64,000 bases of DNA from Galaxea fascicularis (Eukaryota; Cnidaria; Anthozoa; Scleractinia; Euphylliidae), in assembly GCA_948470475.1 (NCBI GenBank), contig OX419345.1:3764575-3828574 (forward strand). Direction: 5' to 3'. The notes below the pieces were generated by a model. That model ran no database searches, was not told where the DNA came from, and saw only the letters and a list, made by a program, of their open reading frames with translations. Every line of letters begins with the position of its first letter. Position 1 is the stretch's first letter. A program made the translations under genes and the position numbers. This document shows positions 25,646 through 38,000 of the stretch, piece after piece.

Positions 25646-28600
25646 CTTTTTTGCTCGGGTCTCGAGTTTCGCTGCAAATTGGTGGACGAGAAAAAAAAAA
25701 AAAGAAAATCAGATCAGTGTTATTTTAAATGGCCTGAGAGCAGAATAGCTTTTGTCACCTAAACTGTGAATATTTTGGACACAAATTTTGGTTTTCGACG
25801 CACCGATCTAGGTATTGATTTTTAATTTTCTTTTTACAAAGCCTGACGGAAATCTTTTCTTTCCTTTAATTTTTCTGACAGCGAGTCTGTTCTTAGGTTT
25901 GGCACTGAGCTTACAGTACATTTAAGTAACTTTAAGTTATGTGAACATTAACCGAATCTAGATTTGACGAAATGTGCTTGCTCGACAACATTATTACAGG
26001 CTTTTGATACGAAAATTAACGAGTTTTTTAAATGTTGTGGACACAATGTTGTGTTTAATATCACGAGCTTTGTTTTGTTAGCTTCGCGCGAGCTTGCAGC
26101 AAATTTCTGAAAGCTGATCAAATTGGAGAAAATTCTAGCGAACACAATGTTTGTTGCAACTCTGAAATTCCCGTTGTGCTGTCAGTTTTAGTTCTCTGGT
26201 GTTTGTTTCTTTATATGTTAGTTCCTTATATTGTTTCGCCCAAGTTCATTTCTCTATGTAAGTTGTAGTCGGTGTAACTCTTGCTATCATTGATCAATTT
26301 AAGCCCTGTAGAAAATTTTCATCTCTGTTTTCTGTTAAGATATTGCGCCTTTCGACTGGTTAATTTTTGAGGTTAAATTAGAACCTCTTTTTTAGCTGCT
26401 ACCCTGCAGTTTTGTCAACCAGTTCAAATTTCTGGTGGTGTATACAGAGTATTTTTAGTTTTCAATCACTTAAGACAATGAAGGTGTTGTCGGTCAGGCG
26501 AATTAACTAGCCTCAAGGTTATGCAAATGGTGTGCCGGAGTAAAGAGGAAACGAAAATCTACGCTGGCTCTAATTTTACGCTCTCTCGAAATAATTCACT
26601 CATCCTAGAGCAGAGGTGAATTAAAAAGTAATATCGGAAAAAGCGCGTTCGCTTCAGTTAGAAAATGGGAAATAGTTTAGATTAACAGCTAATAATGTTC
26701 CACTTTTTTAAAGGCCCATTTTCAATTTGCATGGAAGTCACAGTTGATGTTAACTTTGATAACATTCAAGGAATTTTAGAAGATCGTCAGTTTCTACAAC
26801 AAAGCGAACGTGAAGCAATTATATTTTAATGGGATCACTACCTCCGTACTTTCGATGTTTCTTAATATTACTGAAATGTTTTGCAATATATAATTACCAT
26901 GCGTTGGTGTTTCTAGATTTTAAACCCATCACGAATAAACGTAATTATATTTAACAGTTTTACGTCTGAAAATCTTAAATGTTACACAATCGGTGTTAAA
27001 TAAATCTGACACCAGTGGTGTTTTCTGATCAAAAGAAAATACGGATGCAAATGTATATTTCTCATCGCTTTATTTATTTTGCCAACTGGAAATTTTATTG
27101 AATAATGTGAAAGCTGGGTTTCAAAGATTTTGTTTTCGATTCTACGAGCGTGGAGTCTTTCAACAAATTAAAAAGACTACGCACATCGGAACTGTACCAT
27201 GTTTGCGCTGAAAACAAATTAAAACTGAAAATAATGAAGATGAATTTGAATGCTTATGACGCTTTTTAATCTTCGTGTTTTCCGGCCTGAACGGAACTGA
27301 AAAGTCAAGCGTCCTATCGCGATCAAAATAAAGATCAACTTGGTAAACACTTCGACAACTGGTCTTCCTTTTGTAAATAAAATTTGTCCGCTTCTCTGTT
27401 TATCACATGTTGCCTCTCATGAGAGTCGAAAATGACAATTTGAACACCTAAGAATGGAATGCCTTGGAACCCGTTGGTTGTTTTTGGCGAGCGCAAACTC
27501 GGAATACTTTCCATTTCAAAGACGGCTAAAGAAATATTCAAATTGCGTTTCGCAAGGCGCTTGCAACAATTAGCACAACAGGAGAGTGGTCCTCAGAGGA
27601 TTTGATCTGAATGTCGCACTTCAGGATTTCATCCGCAAAATCCAGATTACGGAACCAACTTTGTCAAATCATTCAACAATTTTTCCCGTATCTCTGGAAG
27701 TGAGAGGTTTAATTTTGTCTACCGTCGTTTCTCGTTTTTCCACCCCGTTGCTTTGAGTGGTAAACATATGACAGACGTATAAACAATAGTCTCCTACGCA
27801 GCCGTTCTTTGTCTCGTCACGCAACGCTCCTCCCCACGTTCGTGGAACACGAGAGCGTCGTAATATAGTTAAACATTGCTCGAATTTTGGTTCAACTGGT
27901 TTTAGGCCTTTTACTAAATTATCATAAATATAACTAAATTCTCGAAACTGATTGGCTATCACAAGCTATGATTTCAGCCTAAAAGTGTAATTGGATAGTG
28001 CATGCGTTACGCCTCAGTGAAGACAGTACGCGCCATCGCGCGCGGCAAGAAAGGCCAGTTCCACTTTACACGTTCTTTTTTACACATCTCGCGGTGAAAA
28101 CTGTTTTTTTTTTCCTGAAAACTTTTTTCTTATTTCTTCCTCGAATATTGGTCTAGATACGATTAGCTGGTAACATGGCCTCGTGTCGTCCAACTCCCGC
28201 CATACGCGGTCCTCCGATTTTGTTAATCACTTGTATGATTACAGACCGAATTTGACCCCACTTAGTGCTATTACCATAGTTATCAGTCAGGTTTAGCTCT
28301 GATTTTGTATTCATCGAGTTTAAAACTTTAACGTGTTCGTCTTCTCAGGTTTCTAGAAGTATGAAGCCTTCAATTGACTAAAGTTTTACTTAAACTTCGA
28401 AACGGCGATTTCTGGACGTTCAAATTTCACGCAAAGCTGTATTTCAAAACAGATTACAGAGAATATCCACAAAAACACCGAACACAACAGTAATAAAAAG
28501 TTGATGGCTCAGATATTCAGTAAAAATGTACCTCTGGAGACAAAATGATTATGACAGAATTCTAACTGAGTCACTTTCGTTAGTTCCAATATAACTTCTA

Positions 28601-29058
28601 ACATTGTAAGTAACGTGGTTGGAAGAAACTGTGCAAGAGTGATCTCTAAATCACGCAGTTACTTGTGTTATAACAGCTTTAATGTGCTTTTAATTTGACA
28701 TTCACGGTCGTTTTATTTAAAAGGAAAAGGTTAAATGAAATGCAATTAATTTTTTGTTAATTTTGCTTGCGGTGCTACTCACCGTTGTGTTAAAGAAATG
28801 GTTCGAAAAAGATGACATCACATCAAGATGTCTAATCAAGGACATCAATTTCTTCGTCTCTCTCGCCCACCCCCCAATCCCCCCCTCCCCTCCCCCAGAG
28901 TCTTTTAGGCTTTTATGTTTTGAACAAGTAGATCGCCCGTTTTTATGCAGAGTCTGGATGAGCCATGTGACTTTAAATAGTGTGTCCACATGTCTATTCT
29001 TTCGCGATGTTTAACGGCAGAATCCAAGAACCTTTCGATTATCCGATCCCCAGTTCAG
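25646..29058. other. AT-rich gene-free spacer
   Basis: Only short frames without motifs are present. A C-rich tract lies at 28868-28900. I see no inverted-repeat element ends, RNA genes or splice-bounded coding exons. Confidence 0.4.
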
Positions 29059-29203
29059 GGCCCGGTTGTTCAAATGTTGGATAGCGCTATCCACCGGATA
29101 AATCACTATCCAGCGGATAAGTAATGGGAAAGCTAATTCCACTATCCACTGGATAGATATTTATCCGGTGGATAGCGCTATCCAGCCTTTGAACAACCGG
29201 GGC
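29059..29203. mobile_element. Harbinger-like palindromic MITE (GGCCCGGTTGTTCAAA ends)
   Basis: The left end GGCCCGGTTGTTCAAA pairs with TTTGAACAACCGGGGC at the right. The interior repeats TGGATAGCGCTATCCA-type and TATCCGGTGGATA motifs in both directions, so most of the 145 bp folds on itself. GC-rich GGCCC ends resemble PIF/Harbinger elements; the target duplication is not clear. Confidence 0.75.
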
Positions 29204-29919
29204 TGGTGTATCCGGCGGCTGTTGGTTTAACGCAGGGGTTTTGCTTTGCGTGCAAGGACATGGCCGGATGTACTTTATATCACTTCAAAGTTAGAACTGA
29301 ATCAACGAAAACCGGAAGATAAAGTTCCCCTGACTTTGTATGACCAGCATGTAGAAATATACTCTGAGATAGCATTTCCCTTCGTTGATTCATTCAGGAA
29401 CTTGAATACCGGAATCCGTGAAGAAAAGAGAGGAAGCCGCTGTCCAGTCAAAAGACATCATTCATCATTCGCAGCTTACTCCTTTTTTTATAAGAATATT
29501 GTTTTTCCGGCCTAGACTGAATATTCTTATATTTCTGCCGATTTTAGGCTGCAAATATAGTTGTGTATATTTTTAGATTACAGCGTATGAAGCCTGTTGT
29601 GAAGCCTGATGACACACCTAACTTCTTGCAGAAATGTTATTAGCATCGAACATACGGCTAGTACTAGTGCTTTTTTTTTTAAATTTTTTTGGCTGGTTTT
29701 GCCGTTTAGAAAAAGGAAGAATTTTAAACGGTTTAGTTAAATACGTATATTGTGCTGTATTTACAGATTTGCACCAAACAAAATTATATTCTTTTCCAAA
29801 TCTCAGCCTCGGGTATTCTTAAAATTTCGCAAATTTCAGCCTTGATATTCTTATAAAATATATTCTTATAAACTGAAAGAAAATGTGTATTCTGTATGAA
29901 TCGTGTTGGATGGAATATA

Positions 29920-30206
29920 CAGTCGAATCTCCACTAACGGCCGCTTCTGTATAACGGTCATTTATTCTTGTCTTGGCGGACCGTCCATACATTCACTCAG
30001 TCTTATTTTAACCTCTACAACGGCCACCTCTCCACATCGGCAACTGCCACTACAGCGCGTCCCAACTCCCAATTAACCTTTCCACAACGGCGATTTAATC
30101 AATGACAGTGTATACAAAACCGCCTTACCTCCCCCATAACGGCCACCTCGCTACAATGGCCCACCCCTTCTGTCCCTAAGGTGGCAATTATGGGGAAGTT
30201 CGATTG
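29920..30206. mobile_element. Pogo/Tigger-type MITE
   Basis: The left end is TA then CAGTCGAATCTCC; the right end is GGAAGTTCGATTG. The interior has repeated ACGGCCACCTC and ACAACGGCC motifs. These ends and internal motifs are typical of pogo/Tigger-derived non-autonomous elements. The right TA is displaced, so the copy is old. Confidence 0.65.
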
Positions 30207-33047
30207 TGTGTAATCGCTACACCACAGGAAAGACTTAAAAGGCGAATATTCAAACAAAATGCAGCCTTGTTTCAACAGCTGTGGTCCAAATCGAATTTGG
30301 GTTTTGGGCCAACCCGATTAAACACACTCAATTTATCTACTTGAAATGCCATATCTATAAACAGATGCGGTAAAGTCTTGTCCGTTGTCGAAAAGTTTAG
30401 AATGTAGGGCAACATCGCAACTTAAACTATGTTTAAAACATGTCGAAACTGCAAACGTGCTGGTAGTTTTGGTGGGTCTTCTGTGTTCACTTTTGCGGAG
30501 GTTGCCATTCACATACAACAAAAAATTAGACCATCTGATCATGAAACGGGAAAGTTAAACAAAGGTGAATATTCTCCACTTCAGTTCAGTTTCGTTTTAC
30601 GCCAACACAAGTGCATTTTAATGCACGCACCATGGGTCACCTGCGACGGATGGTTGACACATGTATTTAATTTTTTTTAAGTTCAAGTAGGGGCAACCCA
30701 AGTTCATGTGTGACGACAAAATATACTCCATTGTCCATCTTGAACACTCAACCTGTCAACTGTTCATTAGTTTTTTCGGCCACTTTTCAACTGGAAAACG
30801 TCCCTCTCGTCATTGCTGACGCATTTTTCGGGAAATATTTTCCATGACAGTGTAGTTTATGTGCGCGTGTTGAAGGATAACCAATTTCTTTTTGTCACTT
30901 CTTGCATTCTGTCAGCTAATAAAACTTCGATTAAACTTGCCAAGGAAAATTATTTCTTTCCCTTATGTGAATTACGCCGTATCGTCAAATTAAGTTGACA
31001 ATTTATTGTTATGTCAGCGGCCGCAAGGCCAATTGTAAATCGAGTCGCAAAAGAGACGTTCATTGCCAAGGTTATTCGCTGTTTATTCTGAAAATGATAG
31101 TCCCACGGTGGAGTGTACACTCGGTAGTCCTAGCAGCTGGCTACATAAAATTCTTCCCGAAATCCGAATATCACCTCCTACGCAAGTTTCCAGCAACACC
31201 TGTAAGCTTGTTTCAGCGCGCATTGTAATAATGTGCGGGGCGGGGAAAAGCAAAAAAAGCCAAAAAGTTCTTTGTCTTTCAAATGGTGTAGTTATTTAAT
31301 ATGTGGTATACTAGACAGGTAGAAAACTTAGGAGTCCCTCATGTTTTGTGTGTTATGCAAACTCAAAAGAATGGGAACATGTACCTCCCCAGTCGAGATC
31401 GTGTCCAATTTTTCGTTGTAAATTTTGCTCTAAAACACGCGTCCGCATGAAATTCCTAAAGTCGGGCCCATAACAAGAATTATTTTGCGATACGCAATGA
31501 AAATGAAAGACTAGAAATGAAGGACTGGAACGCGTGCAACCCGAAAACTGTGTGCAGTATTTATCGTGAGCCCTACCTCCACCCCCACCCCCTGAGAATT
31601 GGCCTGCTAACAGGGGGTCATCCCACGCAAAGCCTGGTTTTCTATCGTGGAGGTTACAGAACCACGTCGCAAGCCTTTACCTGACCACACTTGGGGAAGT
31701 TCAAAGCAAAGGAGCACTCCGTTTCTTAGGACCAATTCACCCTCAATGATAGTTTTACTCGCAATTTCTTGTTATCGGTTTGAAGCGGACGAAACACATT
31801 AAGTGAGCGAGAATCCTTAACAGCATCCTCTTTTATTTTTCGTATCACTGGCATTTATACTATACTAAAAATTGGCACCAAACGGAAAAAGAAGGTTGGG
31901 GAAAAAAACCTCGGGTGTGGCATCGTAAACGATGGGGTGTTTTAGAAACAGTCGTTGGAAGTTTCCAGAGATAACGATAACAACTACAGATCGTCGTTGA
32001 ATGATGTGGGTTTTCTACGGTTTGGAACGTCGCTTTGTGTGGTACGGTCATCTGTGATAGTTGAAAACAGATTATTGTAAATTTGCCCTTTAAAATGATT
32101 TTCGTCTCCAAATAACTATTACCACGCATTGCTATTTGTTTTTCCTGTTGATATTTTTAAGGTACCAGTGTGTAATTATGCGTCTTTTGAAGAGCCGGCG
32201 AAGCCCACCTGCTAAATTTTAAACTGAAATCACACCCAAACTTTTCCGTAGTTTGCCGTTCCCCAGTAGAGTTTCCGTTCAACCACAGCTATTTTTCGTT
32301 CCAAAATTGATACTCACATTTGATTTTTTCCCCGAGAAATTTCAGAGTACTGATGAATTGAAATTCAAGACTGAGGACCGACCACTTCAATAAGATAAAG
32401 CTACGTGATGACTGACATTGTACAGGTTTATAGAAATGTCTTTCAAAGTGAAGTGAAGTTATGAATCCGTTTATGACAACAAATGTCGTCTTTGACATCT
32501 CTCCAGATACCCGGAAAAGTCGTTTACAAACAACCATACCCGAAATTTATCGCCGGTGAAACCTCAGTTAATCAATGTGTATTTTGTCGTTACTTTCTTC
32601 CCGGTTAATTTTCTCGGCCGCAAACGATAGAACAGCTAAAATTAATTAGTAAGTCATCCTCTCGAATTGTACCTGTAAAGCCCTTACGATGGCATGTGTT
32701 GTGAATATAAAATCAAATACACTGTTAATGGAATCTTGGAGAGCAAGCAGGTACCCGACTGTATAATTGGAGAAGACTTGTTCATTTGTCATCTCGGTGA
32801 CTGGTTGACCACTCGATCTTAATTTTGCATGTGTGAACTATTTCTTCTCTTTCCCCCCTAAAAATAAGGTAGATGGTTTGGATTAGCTTTTCTAACCGTT
32901 TCAACTATGTCTTGAGACTTGGCTTGAGTTTGAAACGTTTCATGTCGGTTTTCAACTAACAAAATAGATGAATCGTGGTTTCGATTGAGAGTCAATCGGC
33001 AAACTCTTATTCGTTGACTCGAATGTTCTCCGTCTGCTATATTCTTA
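30207..33047. other. Gene-free spacer
   Basis: Short unsupported frames only. I see no element ends, RNA genes or exon-like segments. Confidence 0.4.
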
Positions 33048-33332
33048 ATGCCCCCGCAAACGAAGCATTATTGTTGCGGAAACATTGTCCTGAAAACATT
33101 GTTTCCCGAAATGTTTCCTAGGTTGCGCGCACACGCATCATCTGTTGCGGAAGCCAAATTTGCTTCCCGGGAAGGAAAATTGTTTCTGAATGTTTTCAGA
33201 AACATTTTGCTTCCTCGGCAAATGTTTCCTCGTCTGCGCAGCAAGGAACCAAAACAATTTTTTTTTGCTTCCTGCTCTTTTTCGCACCCAAGAAACAATG
33301 TTTCCTCGTTCGCGGGGGCCTTTACTGAGTGT
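33048..33332. mobile_element. MITE with CCCCCGCAAACGA ends (family copy 1)
   Basis: The left end GCCCCCGCAAACGA pairs with TCGTTCGCGGGGGC at the right. Between them GGAAACATTG/CAATGTTTCC motifs recur in both directions, and the centre includes GTCTGCGCAGCA. A related copy with ACACATTGTGTCC motifs is at 50113-50277. No transposase frame is present. Confidence 0.65.
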
Positions 33333-34253
33333 AGATTCTCTTGTTAGCTGTTGTTAGCTTTTGATGTTTACTTCACCTGTAATTGCCGTCTGGTAAAATT
33401 TGCACCAACGACGAGTTTGCACAGTCTTCATTATCTCTTGGTTTGGTAGTTATTTGCAACTCCCAGGACCTGAGGGAGCTGTCTCTACTGTAGCTTAGGG
33501 ATAGTGAGAGAAATGAGAAATACTATGAATTGGCGAATCCTGGTAGCTAATTTATTTGTAAGTTTCGATAGAATGCCTAGAAGCACAGGATAGAAATTAA
33601 GACTTATCATCACGGGTTATGCTAAAATAGTAATGCCGCTCGATGATAGTTGACACAGGTCTTTATGGGCTGATCTCTCCTCCGAAGGGGCTCCTGCTGA
33701 GAACAATAAAATAACAAGCGTGCGGGCAACAATGAGAAGAGGCCTGGAGAAGAGGTAGAAGGTGGGAGTCCATGCCATCCCATCGTCCACCTCACACTCT
33801 TTTCCCCCTTCCCCACTCCCCTTGTGACACAGAGACCTCTAATAGAAAAGGTGAAGAAAGGTGGTGTTCCTGTGCAAATCCAAAAACCCTGATTTTGACA
33901 TTTCCCATCGTGCAGTAACCAGTTAGAAGCAACATAAAACCCGAAACTAATCACCGTTATTGTTTGCAGTTCACTTTTCTGGTGCAACTGGCTTTTCACT
34001 CAGAACACATTAACATTCCATAAATATTTCTAGTGTTCACGGTTTTCGGATTTTCCCAGTAAACCTTGGAGTGAATATTTAAGTTCAGATACCCTGTTGC
34101 CTTCCTCTCTTTCCACCCAAACCCTTTGTGGACAACTTGATTTAATGGACACTTCAACAGTCACATCATATTAAGTCAGACAATCACCCCCTCCCCCTCA
34201 TGACTGTCACCAACAGCCAGGGCCCAGGTTTTTCCCCTCCAAGATGGTTTCAT
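33333..34253. other. Gene-free spacer with possible 3' UTR of the downstream minus-strand gene
   Basis: No coding sequence supported. Its right border is the AT-rich polyadenylation-like tract at 34254-34275. Confidence 0.4.
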
Positions 34254-34275
34254 TTTATTTATTTATTTTATTAGC
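34254..34275 (-). terminator. Candidate polyadenylation signals for the uncharacterised gene
   Basis: A TTTATT repeat tract on the plus strand gives several overlapping AATAAA signals on the minus strand, about 810 bp past the stop codon at 35086. This would imply a 0.8 kb 3' UTR. Repeat-derived origin cannot be excluded. Confidence 0.4.
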
Positions 34276-35085
34276 TTTGCCTTTATAATACCAAAAAAGA
34301 AAAAAAAAGAAGCAAAACAATTGGATACAATATATAGACGTTGGCAGGGGCATCGCAACAGCTGAGAAGCCAATTACAGCGGGCCCAAAAAGAAAAGAAA
34401 GAAAAACACTTTACATGCAGCACATTATCATTACAAAATCTTATGGAATTGCATTTCAAACAGCAAATGGGGTATACCACTCCCCAGCTACTATTTGCAT
34501 ATCCTTGCTTGTTCCAAAAAATTCAGTTTCAGCTCTGCCATTCCCACTCACCTTTTATTAATTTTCCTTTGCCTCTCACACAGAAAAGGCAATAGGATAT
34601 GAAAACATACCAAAACATTGGTCATAACAGTGGGGTGGTACAAGAGGGGTACAACAACAAAGCACTGTCATAATGCAAATCTTTAATAGTTGTTTTGGAA
34701 AAAACTGGACATCCAGTGTCTAAAGTATTTTTCCAAGAAAATTGTTTTGTTGTAGCACAGTTCATTAAACTAGTGATTACAATAATGCATACATACTATA
34801 TACAGGTTTGGAAAAACTGTACATTTTTTTTGTATGATATATACATAATTTGTTTTGGCAAAAAAAACAATAACAAAAGAAACAAAAGGACTCAAAAGAT
34901 GATGGCAAAACGCATCACTTTGCCTAACTTAATGAGTGAATGCATTTACATTAAATATTTCTTTTCTACAACAAAATTGAAAGGAACTATGAAACACTCA
35001 AGTTGCACAATGACAACTTCTATTAATTCAAATTTGAAAAACCTTTAACTAGCTGGTAAATAGCAGTCTAAAATGTCCCATGGGA

Positions 35086-38000
35086 CTATGAACTGGATGC
35101 TTTCTTTCTGGTCTTTTTTGTCTTCTCAAATCTGATTGTTTCTACTTCTAGCTGGGCCATTTCTGTGATTCGTGCTTGGAATGATGGACTTGCGCCAACC
35201 AAAGGATCTGGATATTTACATTCTGAAAACCATACCAGGAAAATTACATTTTTAAACAAGGTAAATTTCTCATCCACATAGATAGACATAGATAACTTGC
35301 AAAGGAGCCTTGTGGAAGTGTTAAGTATAATATAAACATCATAAACAGTAATTCTTGGTACAAGACCGAGTGCAGTTCTAAACATTTACAAGTCGGTGGA
35401 GATGACTTGAAGGTACATGCCATTCCACAGATTTTTATGCTTTGGAGTCGGATTTAAGACAAGTACCCTACAGAACAATTTCAATTTTTTTTTGTTAAAG
35501 GTGGAGATTACCATAATCAGTATTTTCCTTGACATAAGAGGAGACTTTGAAAGATGTACACTGTATGAGGGGGAATCCAAAAATTTTTACCAAAGAGGCT
35601 GTAAATTTGGTGAACTTGGCTCTATGAAAAGATGTGATTCAACTTCAGCCTTTTTGCTAATTCTAAGGTGTTCTTCATAGCATTGTCAATGGATCTTTGA
35701 CAGCTGGCCTCCAAATTACTGTTATAGAGAAGGGTGGCATGTGAACTCTGAAGTGCAACACAAAATGTCAAACCCACATCAATCACAGCGATGACTAACA
35801 AATGACTAAAACACAGTTTACAGGCCACCAATCAGAATCTTAATGTATCTTTCATATATTGAATTTCAGCTAAAGATTGATTTGATATGACTTAACCAGT
35901 TTTGAACTCAAAGTTCATGTCATTAAAAACGTGTTAGTTTTCTTTTACCTTTTAGATTCAATGTTGCCTTTGTTTTCCACCTAAAATAAAAAGGAAAATC
36001 ATAGGTAGAGGTGATTCTGAAAAGTTACAATAAATGCAAGAAAAATTCTGTAATAATATAAAAAATATGTTTTCTTCCTGAGCTTGTGTTGGAATGAAAC
36101 AAACTCCATTTAAGGGTTACATTATCCATCCTTGAAGAGTTCACTAATTAATATTATTAATTTTCATATGTTAATTGCTTTAATTAATAAAGACATTCTT
36201 GTGTACTACATATACTGTTAAATCTTGCAAGTTTTGTTTAACTTATTGTTTGACTCACAAAACTGTGAACACTAAGAATTATTTCTGGAATGTTTAATAA
36301 ATAATTATTGTTCTTCAACCAATCAGACATGCAAATCAAAGAAACAACAAACTGAAAAAATGATTAATGTTCCATAAATAAAATTATTTCTAGTGATCAC
36401 AGTAAGTGGAAGCTTGTGTGAAGAAAATACTTACTGGTATCACAACTTGACACTTGTTTGTTTTGCAAATTTTAACAATATTAAAAAAAAGTATTATTAG
36501 CATGTCTGTTGTGCATCTTGAAAGACTATTGTAGTTTGTTTAACTCAGCTGAATTATATATTTTCAACATTTTAAAATAATATAACTTAAAGAGAATAGT
36601 GCATTTTTTATGAAATTAAATTAAATAAGAATACTGGTATGTAAAATAGTTATTTTTGCAAACTAACAGTGGTCCCTGTTTTGACTTCGACATTGGTTGG
36701 ATATCTTCTTCAGAGGAAGATCTGAAATGTTAATCACACCATTATCACATTCAGGACTGTTAATTATTTTGAGGTTATGAATAACATATTTGGACAAGAC
36801 ATACAGGTTTGAATAAGTTATTAAAGGCAGTTTCCTCAGTTTTAAAGGAAACCTTTACATTTTAGAACTGTAAATGACATAAGAGACTGAGTGTAATGCT
36901 TCTAAATGGAAATTGTGTGCCTCTAGAAAATATCCATCCCCCTCCCCCTCCTCCACAGGAAGAGTTTTTTGGGGGGCCCCCCCCCTTGGAATTTCCATTG
37001 ACCTTCTGTGGCAAAGGTATGAATATTTTCTGAACTCACAAGGTTGATAACTGTGTGGTTTAAATAAATTATTTAAATTCAATTTGATTCTAAGTAAATT
37101 AGTTCATTAAAATTGCCTTTTTATTCAATGGAAAAGAAAATTAGGTGTTCGTTAATGTAGAAATGGGTCTTTATCTGCATTTAGGCATAAAGTTTTACGC
37201 TACATGACAAAAATTTAATTACAGTCTCACTATAGAAGTGATAAGAAGTCCTTGCCTTTCTTCACACTTTAAACAATAGAACTGATTTAATTTAGTTGGT
37301 CGCTATTTAGCACTATAGTTACTAAAGTACAACTAACGTCAAGATTTCTGTGTGAAAGAATAAAACAAGGGATAAAATATTCCCTTAGAAGGAGAGTCAA
37401 GGGAACTAATACCTAAACAGAAAAATAGAAGAAAGGGGTCCTATACTAAAGGAATAGTCTCAGCTGATTTGCTCTCTAGGTCCCACTAGACGGCTACATG
37501 TCAACAAATAACTTTTCAAATTGTAATACAAATGTGAAAAAACCTAGGCCAGGAAAAATCACTTTCTTTCTAGTCAATAAACTTGAAGAGATTCTGAATT
37601 GAGTGTCGAATTTAAAGATTTCTGCACAGCCAAATACATTAATAATATTATGTTACATGTGTTACTGTCATACTAACCCAGTTCCAAAATCGGATAGAGT
37701 GAGAGTCACAAAATGCATATATTATTAATGTATGGGGGTTGTGTGGAAATCTTGCCTTTAATTCTTGTTTTTTTTAGGTTTTGGTTTCCTTCATTTATTT
37801 TGTGTTTGGTTGGTAAAAGACACGCATTGTTCTCGGCAAATGAAAGGCAAATATGGTACAAACCAAAGACACGTGCACCTTACTGATACGTATTTTTTGC
37901 ACTGTTTACACCCATTTTCATTGACCAGAATTTGTTTTTTTTTTACGACACTGAACTGCAAGTTATTTAAAAATGGGACATGCTATGTCCTCCATTACAT

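Noticed and set aside
25169..25762. 197-codon plus-strand open frame
   Set aside because: No domain, biased by GC-rich promoter-like DNA, overlaps a TATA box and ends in an A-tract-encoded Lys run.
29246..29515. 89-codon plus-strand frame
   Set aside because: No domain, no splice context and flanked by MITEs; insufficient support.
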